DNA from: Melanocharis versteri
Lineage: Eukaryota > Chordata > Aves > Passeriformes > Melanocharitidae
NCBI GenBank assembly: GCA_013397845.1
Contig: VZTG01005264.1
Coordinates: 62,001-126,000, forward strand
Direction: 5' to 3'
DNA length: 64,000 nucleotides
Shown here: one piece after another, positions 34,201 to 44,818 of the stretch
Numbering within the stretch: the stretch's first letter is position 1
Layout of the letters: every line of letters starts with the position of its first letter
Program-made: the position numbers and the translations under genes
The notes under the pieces: model-generated
Seen by the model: the letters and a program-made list of their open reading frames with translations, nothing else
The model's database searches: none
What the model was told of the DNA's origin: nothing

Positions 34201-36825
34201 GCCACGACATAGAGAGATCTCCAAGCTGATGTCCTACCAAGCTTTGCGAAGTCATGCTGCAGGACAGCACTTGGCAGGGAAATGCACCAGCTTGGTCCAG
34301 ATGCAGCAAAATTATGCCAGGGACATCTCTGGTTGAACTGATGGACCCCATGCAGAGGCACATCAGCTGGGATGTTCCGTGGGTGTCAGTCTTACTCCGT
34401 GGGGAGCCAGCCCAAACATGTCCATACCATACTGTATTCTGTACTCTCTAGGAATATAAACTGGGGATACAGTTGTGTTTCATGGCACTTTCTCAGAGCT
34501 TCCCTGGCTGGAATGACAGCTGAGGTGTCTCTGGCACTGTCTGCCCAAACACTCCCAATTCCAGGTTGCAGCAGCTCACACAGAGATAGAACAACTGGGC
34601 AGTCCAAGAGACAGCCTTTGAAGTGATTAGATGTTCCTGAAGAAAATAAGGCAAATTTATCCCTGTAATGCCTTTGTACTCCATGGAATAGTGGGGACGG
34701 CATTTCTGTTATCTCTGCTCTTGCCAACATTTCTGCATGTAGCTCTTTAATGGGAAGTACTGAAAACACACATGAATGGACATTAAATTACAGAATTTCC
34801 CTTCAGGCTTTCTAAGCCATCATGAGCATGAACAGGAGACAAGCACATGTGAACATAAATTCTAAGCTGAGATGTGTCATTTTACCCGTATAGAAAAGTG
34901 GAGTGGAGGAGAGAGAAAATTAACAACAAAAGACAATGAGGAAAGAAAAGGGACAGGGGGGAAGGCCTATAAATAAGCTTCAGCATCTGAGAAAAGCCAA
35001 GCAGAATACCTGGTGCCCAGCATTGCACTCTGAGGTCTGCTGTGCATGGATGCATGTCTGTGGCATGGAAATGGGTCAGAATTGCTGTCCCAGGGAACAC
35101 ACTCCACCGGAGCAGTCTAACTCCTCTCAGGGGGGTATGTTGGACTTACAGATCCGATTCTTGCCAGATGTCTGGCCACAGACAGCTGATCGCTAGCAGA
35201 TTATTTTAAGATAGACTTCAGCTGACACATCACTTCCACCCCGAGAGCAGTTAATTCTTAAAATTCAAAGAATTGAGTCCTTGAAATCAGCAAAGGAATA
35301 TCCTTAAATTACAGTTTCATGCTACAAAGCCTGGGCTCTTGAAATATGGAGGCAGCTCAAAGAAATAAAGGGGTATCCAGGCCCTCTTTCCATTGCTCTT
35401 GAATGAAGTGTGGTATGGATTTCTAGACCTGGATTTAGGCCTGGAAGCACATCTGGAGGGTGTCTATTCCTTGTATACGTTAGATTTGTGCTACATTAAA
35501 GAAGTCATGATTTCCACAAATATAATAAATGATGAAGAAAATTCCTGGCCTGAAACTAAATATTGTTGTTTATTCTGTTACATTGAGACTGACTCCTGCA
35601 GGATGATGACACCAAAGCCATGAAATGTCAGCTGCAGAGCCTTGGACTGCCATAGCAATGTTCCTGTGAAGGCAACTGATTGAAACTCCACCATCCTGAG
35701 CTAAGGCAGCAAATCTTCCCAATCCACATGGTGACACCTATCAAACAGGAGTCACCTCACTGCAATATTCACCCTAATCTGCAGGAGAGGAGGAACTGCA
35801 ACACAAGAAAACAAGGAGCCTTTGGCAACAGGGAACAAGAGAAAAGAACAAACACAGCCCTTCTCAGCAAGCTCACCTGGCACAGGAGTTGGAGGTAAAA
35901 CACTCCTGGCTTCCAGTGCCAGTGATATGACCAGGAAGAAACCTTCTCCTTCTTGGCATGGTATTTGTTAAGCTGAATAGCTCAGAAAACCTTTAAAATT
36001 GGAGGTGGAGCTACCTCTGGCCACAGGAACAGCCCTGTCTCCAGCAGCAGCACTGCTGCTAGGGAGCATTACATAAACGAGTTCATGTCAGGTCACAATC
36101 AGAAGACAGGCAGAGGCAGAAACACTCCAGCAGGCATTATTTTTCCACAGCACAGCCAAAAGCAGGCAAATTTTTAAGAACAGTAAAATGCCACTGTGTT
36201 TGCAGACACCATTTTCTAATAGCAGGACGGATTTTCTGTCAGTTTGTACCACAGATACCAACACCATCTTTGCTGCACTAAGTTGATGAAAGTGACATAT
36301 ATTTTCAATGGACAATTACTTAAATCAAGGCATATGTGCTGTAGAAGAAAACATGAGAACAAGGATCCTGTTCTTGAAAATTGAAGAGGTCACACAGAGG
36401 AGTGATTAAATCCTTCATCTCTCTTGGATAGCACTGCTGATGCTTTCTCATTTTTAATAGAGGTTATAGAGCACAAACGGAGAATCCCGTGAAAGCGCAG
36501 ACTGTGACTCAAGGGGCTCAGCAAGAAGAGTATTTTCTCTCCATGGGGCAGGAACAGGGGTTCCTGAACCAGGATGAATCCTGAGTCACAAACTGGAAGT
36601 GATCACAGACCTGGAAGTGCAAAGGAAAACTGTACTGCGGTACCAAAAGGGGTTTCACAAATAGGAAACTTTGGTAATTGCTGCTCTTACAGGGTTTAGT
36701 TAGAAGTTTATAGTCATGTCATGTTAAGTTTTAGTTGTTTTCAATATCTCAGAGTTGCATTTCTACCCTTAGTAAGGTGATGAATTTGAGCAAGGGGCTT
36801 ACGATGTAAGCAAGCTGTCAGAAAT

Positions 36826-36858
36826 TAAAAAACAAACAAACAAATGAACAAATAAAAA
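36826..36858. repeat. (AAAC)n low-complexity tract
   Basis: AAAC/AAAT-type tetranucleotides over about 33 bases. Confidence 0.8.
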
Positions 36859-37704
36859 CTTATCTGACCTCCCTGAAGCCTATAAATTTTACCCCAACTT
36901 GTTATCAGATGTCAAACCCTTCTCAGTTACTCCAGTGTGCATCAAAACTGTCCATTGCAAAGAAGCACAGTCATATTCTGTAAGAAATATCACAAATCTC
37001 TCTACTTATAACACAGCTCTTCTTGGATTTAAGCCATTCATCATTGGCCCATTTGCATACCCAGAACTCAGCTTTGCCAACATGTTCCAGACCCTGAGCT
37101 AAGATTCCTGAATCAAATATTCCCCCTTCCTAATTTGAGCCACTGTAACATTTCAACCTGAAATCCCCGGTGCCTCAGAGAAGGAGAGTCTTTCCAACAG
37201 GCAGTAGCAGAGCTGACAGGGAATGCTAATGCTAAGCTCCCATCCACTGCTATTTTTGAGTAATGTCTGTCATGTCAGGCTGGAGAGACAGATATAACAA
37301 CGGGACAGGTATGGGCACAGGGATATTTGATGCAAGAAACTCATCCGTTCTCACATCATGGCACAGCAAATCTCTCCTCCACTGTCTATTCCAGTTTCCT
37401 GAAGAACTCTGGAATTCTGTGGCTGCATCTTTGTTGTCTGCACTCAGGACATCTCCAAGACATAGTCAAGGACCAGAAGAAGACAATGGTTAGGAACTAT
37501 GATCCTCTGGATCGATGGGAACAGAAAAAAGGGTCTCATCAAAATGGCGGAATGAATTCCTTTAGGAACTGCAGACTACTTCAAATCCCATTCCATTTCA
37601 CTAAAGGTACATTGTTCAATTCTTTTGCATCTGCTATGCGAAATAAAAGTGCAGCTACTGCTGTAAAAAAACAATAAAAAATGTTTCTATAAATATATTA
37701 CCAA

Positions 37705-38108
37705 CCAAAGGAGGGTCAAGGAGAATCTCCATCCTTTACTGAAAGCAAAGGACAACATAATGACAAAGAATGAGGAAAAGGCAGAGGTACTTAAAGGAGG
37801 TTGTAGCAAGCTGGGGATGAGTCTCTTCTCCCAGGTAACAAGTGATAGGACATGAGGAAATGGCTTCAAGTTGCACCAGTGGAGGTTTAGATTGGATATT
37901 AGGGAAAATGTCTTCACTGAAAGGGTTGTCAAGCACTGGCAGAGGCTGCCCAGGGCAGTGGTGGAGTCTCCGTCCCTGGAGATATTTAGAAGATGTGTAG
38001 ATGTGGCTTTGAGGGACATGGTTTAGTGGTGGGCTTGGCAGTGCTGGGTTAATGGTTGGATTTAATGATCTGGAAGGTCTTTTCCAACCTTAATGATGCT
38101 GTGAGTCT
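37705..38108 (+). mobile_element. CR1 LINE with internal deletion: ORF2 linker joined directly to the 3' tail
   Basis: From 37787 to the end this is a standard CR1 3' tail: AAAGGAGGTTGTAGCAAGCT, CTCTTCTCCCAGGTAACAAG, GAGGTTTAGATTGGATATTA, CAGAGGCTGCCCAGGGCAG, GTAGATGTGGCTTTGAGGGA, ending AATGATGCTGTGAGTCTAA. The 80 bases upstream instead resemble the region between the endonuclease and reverse-transcriptase domains, translating to TKNEEKAEVL, a block normally about 1.5 kb further 5'. The two parts meet around AGGTAC at 37785-37790, a word expected on both sides of the deletion. One in-frame TGA (within ATAGGACATGAGG) shows decay. I infer an internal deletion rather than two insertions. Confidence 0.85.
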
Positions 38109-39339
38109 AAAATATGTAAGAGGATACACATTTCACAAAAGTCAAACTGCCTTAAAATTCTAGGAAAATAATATGCTGTACGTCAAACACTCTTCCCCAG
38201 AGGAAAGGTTATAAAAACAATAGTTGAAAGATGTATGATCATTTTGCCTAATGCACTACCAGAAGATGTTCCCATGCTCATCTGATGGGTGCAGGAAAAG
38301 AATGGAAAATAACATAGTTGGGTTCAAACCAGGTCAGGTGATCTTCCCAAAGATTCCTCCTGTCTCTTTTCTCAAGAAGCACATACCCAAGAGGTTCTGT
38401 ATGCAAACAGCTGCTCAGAAGGGAGCATGATACAATAATAAAAACCAACAGACACATTTAGAATGGTATTAAAATTTAAAAGCCCTTAGTGGAATCCAGT
38501 GGCTGCTTGTTATGTATGCCTCCAGCTCACTGCAACACAATGCTTTCCTGAAACTTTGGGAAGATTTTAGGAGGAGGCAAATAAGTGGATGCTCTCCATA
38601 CACCACACACATTCAAAAGGGGTAATTAGGCCTATCGTCGTGGGCTTGTCTGCTGCACATCAATCACGGGCAAAATCGCAGAACATCTGTGACAGGGCTC
38701 GACAAATAAATAATTAATATACATTAACAACGTGTAATGGAAAAGAGTCATTAATTAATCCAGTCTCACGTTTTGATGAGCCCACAAACAAGGTTGGTAA
38801 AAATAATAGTGTTGAGGTAATGGGCTTTCGAAAAGCACCAAATTTGATTATTGAGTAATATACTTGGCTGGTTTAAAATAAACATAGTACAGTGTAGATT
38901 AATTTGAGACCAGCTGATACCTTTCCAAATTAAATAGTAAATGGCAAGTGTTCACTAACCAAGTGAACTTTCAGCCCCCTATAGATGCTGGCTTACCAGT
39001 TGGTATTTAATGTTTTTATTGCTGACACAGAAGAAAAGGTTAAACTATTATTTAGTAAGTTTGTGGAATTTTGGGAAGCAGCATGCAATACAGAGGACAA
39101 GAAAGCAAAACAATCCAGAGAGGAATTCAGTAAACTGCACACAAGCCAACTGTAAGAATTTCAGTAAAGCCCTGTATGTAAGATTAAACAGTGGAGACCT
39201 TGCTTCTCAGGCATGAGAAAGGAGGCCAGAAGCAAACTGGAAAAAGCCTAGAAAGGGATAGAATCTAAGCAGTTTAACATAGACATCTTCAGCAGCATAA
39301 TGCATGTACTAGAAATGTAAAATCAAGTAGAAGAAGCAA
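38109..39339. other. Unique sequence with conserved-looking regulatory block
   Basis: No gene recognised. The part at about 38620-38970 is described separately. The rest appears ordinary and AT-rich. The last few hundred bases may already belong to the old CR1 that follows. Confidence 0.4.
38620..38970. promoter_or_regulatory. Candidate conserved non-coding element, homeodomain-site-rich
   Basis: Six CpG dinucleotides survive in the first 85 bases (TATCGTCGTGGG, ATCACGGGCAAAATCGC, GGCTCGACA). They are followed by AATTAATATACATTAA, TCATTAATTAATCC, GATTATTGAGTAA and CAAGTG pairs, words bound by homeodomain and NKX-type factors. No repeat identity could be given. Retained CpGs in AT-rich sequence are typical of elements under constraint, but conservation itself cannot be seen from one genome. 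Confidence 0.35.
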
Positions 39340-39792
39340 AGAAATTATATAATAACCCAGCCTGGCATTGGTGCAACTGCTGCTTGCATTCAGAGCCTAT
39401 TTTAGTGGCTGCAGGTACTAAGAAACTAGAAATAATTGAGAGAAAAGACCAAGAATGAATAAAGAATTGGGAAACCTCATTCTGGAGAAAGACATGAGAA
39501 GATTTACCTCTTTAATTTTACAAAGAAAAGGCTGAGAGGTTTCTTAATCACAGACTATAAGTATTCAAAGAGACAACTAGACTTAGCTAACAAAGTTTCT
39601 TCAACCTTAAAAGGTCTCGTAGTGGCCAATAGGTAGAAGTTAAATCTAGACATTCAGAACAGATATAAATCTAGTTTTCTTGACAATTTTGCAAGGGTTG
39701 TGGGATAATTACAGTCACTGGGAATCTTCAAACCAACTTTTTTTGTTTCACTCCAGTTCAAACAGCAATTAATTTAGGGAGGTCTTATGGCC
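39340..39792 (+). mobile_element. Old CR1-type LINE fragment, 3' third
   Basis: The stretch AAAAGGCTGAGAGGTTTCTT, ATCACAGACTATAAGTATTC, GTAGAAGTTAAATCTAGACA, CAAGGGTTGTGGGATAATTA, CACTGGGAATCTTCAAACCA and AGTTCAAACAGCAATTAATT follows the ancient reptile-type CR1 tail. In translation this is RLRGxLIT.YKYxK.., LKLDI, LPRVVxxS..SLGIFK. Upstream, TTGAGAGAAAAGACCAAGAATGAATAAAGAATTGG fits the KIERVQ.RA..RMIKGL block, with the longer match split by mutations. It ends without the terminal octamers after TTATGGCC. It is far more decayed than the young CR1 copies nearby, so it belongs to an older activity wave. Confidence 0.75.
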
Positions 39793-40433
39793 TCTTGGCC
39801 TCAGTAACTTATCAGTTAAGTGACAGGGCTTCAAATGCTTCTGTGGGAGGCTATTTTACAACCTAATAAACGTCATCTTTGGGAAAGGTTTCATGGGATT
39901 CTGCATTTGTCTTTAATACACTACTAATGGACCACACTGAGTAACTGATTCCCTTGTTTTCTGTTCTCATCAAAGCACAGTTAAAATAATGATCTTTCAG
40001 CAGATAATAACACCTTTTCTAATACTTGTAAAGAATAATCAGAGAATGAATCAAGCAATTAATTCTTAGTTCTTAGTCATTCCTCCCACTCAAGACCCCA
40101 ACCAATGTTCACATAAGCACAGGAATATGTGAGGAATGTTTCCTTCAGCCAAGCACTAGAGAAGAAGAGAGAAATTTGGCATTTGTGACTCTCAGATTGC
40201 CACAGTTTGCGGTATCTGTACCCAAACCAGAAGATTACACAGAGAAAATGGAGATTCTTGCAGGGGCTGAAATAAATGTGCTCCTGTGGTTAACACTCAC
40301 TCCTTCTCTCCATCTTCACTTGCTTTTTGGCTGTAGCTTGTCCCTTTGGTCGCTCATGCTTTAATTTCCTTCATAATCTCAATCCTGCTACTCAGTGTCT
40401 AAGCACTGCGTGTGTTTCCTTAAAACCACAAAA
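39793..40433. other. Unique sequence
   Basis: No gene or repeat recognised. Confidence 0.4.
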
Positions 40434-40660
40434 AATCATAAAGCATAGAATGGTATGAGTTGAAAGAGACCTTAAAGATCCTCTCATTCCAACCCCCTGC
40501 CATGGGCAGCAACACCTTCCACTATGCCAGGCTGCTCAGAGCCCCATCCAACCTGGTCTTGGACACTTCCAGGGATGGGGCAGCCACAGCTTCTCTGGGC
40601 AGCCTGTGCCAGGGCCTCACCACCCTCACAGGGAAGAATTAGTTTTTTAACATCTGACCT
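40434..40660 (-). mobile_element. CR1 LINE 3' fragment ending about 15 bp from the tRNA gene
   Basis: The + strand starts ATCATAAAGCATAGAATGG and continues through GAGACCTTAAAGATCCTCTC, CCAACCCCCTGCCATGGGCA, AGAGCCCCATCCAACCTGGT and GACACTTCCAGGGATGGGGC to GGGAAGAATTAGTTTTTTAA. The 5'-truncated end lies around 40660, immediately beyond the Pol III terminator of the adjacent tRNA-Cys gene, on the same strand as that gene. It is well preserved and therefore relatively young. Confidence 0.95.
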
Positions 40661-40665
40661 AAAAA
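40661..40665 (-). terminator. Pol III terminator of tRNA-Cys (T5)
   Basis: Five T on the minus strand, 11 bases after the tRNA 3' end. Four or more T on the non-template strand is the normal Pol III stop signal. A second T6 run on the minus strand does not follow immediately: the next T/A tract (40643-40648 on the + strand) is the opposite polarity. Confidence 0.75.
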
Positions 40666-40675
40666 GCAGCACCTG

Positions 40676-40747
40676 AGGGGGCACCTGGAGTTGAACCAGG
40701 GACCTCTTGATCTGCAGTCAAATGCTCTACCATTGAGCTATACCCCC
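40676..40747 (-). tRNA. tRNA-Cys (anticodon GCA)
   Basis: This gene of 72 bases encodes the cytosolic cysteine tRNA that reads UGC and UGU codons. Read on the minus strand, all parts of the cloverleaf are present. The acceptor stem is GGGGGTA/TGCCCCC with discriminator T, and the D stem is GCTC/GAGC with loop AATGGTA. The anticodon arm is TTTGA-CTGCAGA-TCAAG with anticodon GCA, and the T arm is CCTGG-TTCAACT-CCAGG, fully paired. The internal A box (TAGCTCAATGG) and B box (GGTTCAACTCC) are near consensus. There is no intron and no encoded CCA, as expected for eukaryotes. Compared with the vertebrate tRNA-Cys I know, the T stem carries a compensated C-G to T-A change and the D loop AGTGG reads AATGG. 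A T5 stop follows. No other tRNA lies in the window. The intact folding argues for a functional gene rather than a SINE or pseudogene. Confidence 0.96.
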
Positions 40748-43700
40748 TGCCTGAGCAGCCCTGCTCTGTGAATGAAACCCAGCAGGACACTCCCTGCCCC
40801 AGGGAATTCATACCATGGACTATGAACCAGCCTTGCAGAACTGGTCCAGCACAGACGACCTCACTGCATTCCTTCCTGAGCCTTGCAGGAGACACACATG
40901 GGAGTGCAGGACTTCTGGGGCAGCACAGCAATGTCTTATGAACAAATAATAACTGAACCTTACAGCTAGTGCTGGACAGTGCCAGCCAATGAATTGCAAA
41001 ATGATGGAAAAATTGCTCTGCATTCTCTTTAACTCCCTCCCTGAACTTCTTTCATCACACTTCCAGCTCCACTTCTTTCCAGATATGGAACAGGGTTACC
41101 TGTCCAGCTCCTTCGCCCAGATGTGCCGAGCAAGGCCAGCTGCATTGCCCATCCCTTTTCTCAGCCAGCACCATGCCCTTCTCCCCTCAGCAGGGCAGCT
41201 GAACACCCACTATCAGAGCTAATGGGGACCCAGTGACTCCAGGGACTGGATCTCCATCTCAAAGCAATGGTGATATTCCCCAAAGGACAGTCCTGAAGTT
41301 CAGCTTTCACGGAGTAATTCCCAGGCCTCTGGAAACAGGCTGGAGAACAGTAAATTTAGTAAGGAAACAGAGATCCTACAGGTCCCTATTGCTTCACCAG
41401 CCCTCTGTCTGAAATATTTAGTAGTATCAAGATGCTTGCTAGAATCACAATACGTGTTCAAATACCAGGCCAAGGTCCATGGGGTCGGCCACGAGGCTCT
41501 GGTGTGGAGAATCCAGTGTAGGCAAAGTTGGACAAACATTAGATAAATAAGTGGGAGAGGCTGAATCCTAATGGAAACTAAGAGAATCACATGAACTGAG
41601 ATTTCCAGGCAAAACATCTACAGACAGGTGCATTCACTGGGACTCTGGGTAAGGTCCCCAGACTGAACTTTTTTGGCACCATTTGCTGTGATTTTGATTC
41701 ATCCCAAGTTTGCCAGATCAAAAGTTGTTAGTACTAGTGCTTTGGAAAGCATGATCTCTCCTAAGATGAGCACCATCCCACAATGAGCTATCATAGCCAA
41801 CCCTCCCTCCAAACCATTAATAAGAATCTTAAACAAAAACAGTCTAACATTGTTCCCTTCTGTTCCCGTGAGGTATCTCCCACCAAGTGTTGGCATTTAT
41901 TCATCACTATGTGTTTCTGGTGCCTCCAGCCTGTTTTCAGTCTGCTTTATAGTCTTCATCTCCAGTCAATCTAAATTAAATTTTCAGCTCAGTCTTCGTG
42001 AAGCAATATATTAATTGCCTCAGTACATGAATAGACGTCTTATTTACACAGATTAAATGACCATATTCTTTTCATCTACTTGGCCTGCAGTTGGATCAAA
42101 CTAAGTGATTAAGTTTTGTCTGGATTTCCTTCCTACAAATCTATGTGTGTGTCATCCATGTTCATTTTCAATGGTGAAGTCAACATGTGTAGAGGGGCTG
42201 CATACTTCCTACATGCCATTAAAGGAATCAAATTAATAACTAAAGTGTGCTCTGAGTCACACAGAAAACTCAATAAACTCTTCTTCACCAGCCATGAGGT
42301 TTGCTTTAACTGCTTACAGATTTACTTTGTTTAGTCTTTTCTCCAGTATTTCATGACGATGAAATTCACCCTTTCCTTTTTCCATCATTTACATTCCATT
42401 TTGGCAACTCTCTTGAGGGTTAGTTAATATACAAATGGCTCCATGCGAATGCATGGCACAGCAGATTCTTCTTCCTTCCTTATTTAGACTCCTTCACTAG
42501 ACGTGGAAGCCAAATTTATTGTGTAGTTACTAACTCTTTTAATGACTGCTGTTCATTTGTAAAGATCAATATAACATATTTTCCTCTGTCCTCTGGTTCT
42601 CATTTGATTCTTCTGGTTTTCAAAGACAGCTATGTGAGCCAGCTCCTTGACTAATTGCATGACAAACATAGCCGGCAGATTTGGTTTCCCAAGTTTCACT
42701 TCTAAGATTTTCCTGTTTCCCATATCCCCAAAAATTCGTCTCACAGAGGTTGTATTCTGCCCCATTCCTGATGTATTCAGTTAATGTTAGCGTCAGGAGA
42801 TAGCACAGAGATTCAGTGAATCCAGCAGTACTGACTTCAAGTTCTCATTCTGTGGGGCCTCCTAATGCTGTTAGACAGTTTGAGGTCTAAAATGGGATGA
42901 AAGGAGACAAGGCGAGGTAAATATGTCACTTCCACTCATGGCAGTCTGTGGATGTTTCCCAACTTGGTGAAAGTCAGCTAACCCACAGGAAGAGCAGTAA
43001 GGTATCCAGCATGTGAAAAAGTTTCTGTCTGTAGTGCCTACAGACACCCTTTGCACAGACCAAAACTCTTTTTCCACCGTGGATATGGGGTCACCCTTGC
43101 ACAAGAACAGGATTCCAGATCAGCTTCATGTCTTGAATCGTCAACTTTTTGTGATTTACAGGGAGCGGGGAGGATCATGGTCATGAAGAAAGAGCTCTAT
43201 TTCTTTGTGTCATTCCACTAAACATAAATACAAATTTCCATAAGCAGTCATGAAATAGTTGTTTCAACAGAGTTCTGGAAGTTTGGAGACACACACACCC
43301 CAAAAAGCAACCAAATATCTGTGCAGGAAAATGATGTAAACTGGCGAAAATGAAGCATCCTCTACATGGGCCCTACCCTTTCAAAGCACAAACATTTCCA
43401 AAAACTAATGGAGAGAAGCTCGTTCCAGCTGCCGTGTGACTCAGACTGGCATAAGTAACTGGCCAGGGCAGTTCTGGGACAGCAAAGTGGGGAGAAAATA
43501 AAAGCCAAATACTGCCATGGTTCAGAAGATGTGAAATTTTCAAGTAACTGAACACCAGACTATCGAACATCCCTGGCTCCCTTCTATGTCCCACCAGTTC
43601 CAGCATTCTGCTGCACACACAGGCCAGTGAAGCACAAGCAGCAGCCCACATCAAACACAACAGTCACAGCTGTATCTGTAATACTTCTGTCTGAAAACCT

Positions 43701-44239
43701 CATCATTTACTAAGGTTCTGAAAAGAGACGTGGACAAACCTGAAGACACAGTGAAGATCTTCAAAATGGCCAGTTCTTTAGGGAGCTGCAGGCCTGGGCT
43801 GTGGGTCCTAAGGAAGGAACTCACAGAGACACAGTTGTGGAGTCCAGCAACGATTGTTTGATGAGATAAGAAAAGCAAGACAAAAAAGATCAAAATGGAC
43901 TAAATAAGTCTCTTGGTATCAGCATCTGTGACTCACTTGCTGCCAGCACTGTGACACTGCATTACTTTCTTCTGTTGTCTTGCCTAAGACCTATTGAAAT
44001 GAGAAGCAGCACATCTCAGACAATTTGTTACAATCACTTCAAGTCTCTGAGTGATGTTAACGATCAGTGACCGAGGGTGGAGTGCAGTGAGGTGAATGGC
44101 AGATGAATGGCAGCTGACAGCATCCATCTTAATGGAGAACTTTTATCTGAGCACTTCCATGGACTCCGAATACAACTCATCACATCCTACTCCTTACCTT
44201 ACTTACCTTCATCACTCCTCTGCAAAGTATCCTCATATC
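40748..44239. other. Unique sequence, no gene recognised
   Basis: About 3.5 kb upstream of the tRNA-Cys gene. Short open frames only. No repeat family recognised. Confidence 0.4.
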
Positions 44240-44335
44240 TCATTTTTTAAATGCAGAGATGAAGAAAAGAGGGAATAATTGACCTGTCTAAGGTCACCCA
44301 GGTCTGTCCAGGCCTCCAGGACTGGTTCAGACAGA
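44240..44335 (-). mobile_element. MIR-like ancient SINE remnant
   Basis: CATTTTTTAAATGCAGAGAT, then GAAGAAAAGAGGGAATAATT, then GACCTGTCTAAGGTCACCCA and CCAGGACTGGTTCAGACAGA match, in order, the reverse complement of the MIR core. The consensus order is CATTTTACAGATGAGGAAAC, then GACTTGCCCAAGGTCACACA, then GAACCCAGGTCTG. Divergence is high and the edges are approximate. Confidence 0.6.
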
Positions 44336-44699
44336 GACCTCATTTGCACTTTCGGAGCTGCAGACTAATCTTATGGGTGGTTGGTCCTTAGGGATGTGCT
44401 CAGAGCTGTGCTGGTCCCTCCCCTCATGACACCAGAAATTGCAAAACCTGTCATGAGCTGGCAGAACAGTTAAGGGCATAAGTACCAGTGTCAGACCTTG
44501 TAAAGGTGCTTCAGGTTTGGTGGATGTGCTCTAGGAGCTGCCAAATTTAAAGAGGCTCAAGAAGATTGTTGCAGAAGTATTCACAGAGACAGCCTGTCTC
44601 CACATGTCTATCAATAATGCTCAAGTGTCAACACTTCCAGGCTTGGATCTGAAGATGCCCTCACCTGCTATAGGTTTGCTAATGGCCATTATCTGGTTC

Positions 44700-44818
44700 A
44701 TAAATAGGGAAAGTCAGGCACAGAACAATAAAACAATTCTTCTGCAGTAACTCAGATCAGAGCTGGAATATAAAAAAAAAAAAAATGAATCCTGGCTCAA
44801 GTATCCTGTATTATCTAC
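44700..44818 (-). mobile_element. MIR-like ancient SINE remnant interrupted by an A run
   Basis: ATAGGGAAAGTCAGGCACAG, then TAACTCAGATCAGAGCTGGA, then TGAATCCTGGCTCAAGTATC follow the MIR reverse complement (GGGGAAACTGAGGCACAG, GGTCACACAG..GCAGAGCTGGGA, GAACCCAGGTCTCCTG). A 14-base A run at 44772-44785 sits between the second and third blocks. Same orientation as the remnant 360 bases to the left. Confidence 0.5.

Larger units (their letters stand above)
29321..37704. other. Long AT-rich unique sequence, no gene recognised
   Basis: More than 8 kb without a recognisable repeat family or coding gene. Conserved-looking AT-rich segments lie at about 29430-29690 and 33215-33440, the latter with a possible mini-exon. 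Simple repeats at 31.19 and 36.83 kb are listed separately. Confidence 0.4.

Noticed and set aside
37687..38019. 110-codon minus-strand open frame
   Set aside because: Antisense of the CR1 at 37705-38108, not a gene.
40659..40931. 90-codon minus-strand open frame
   Set aside because: It reads through the tRNA-Cys gene and gives the familiar false peptide seen when tRNAs are translated.
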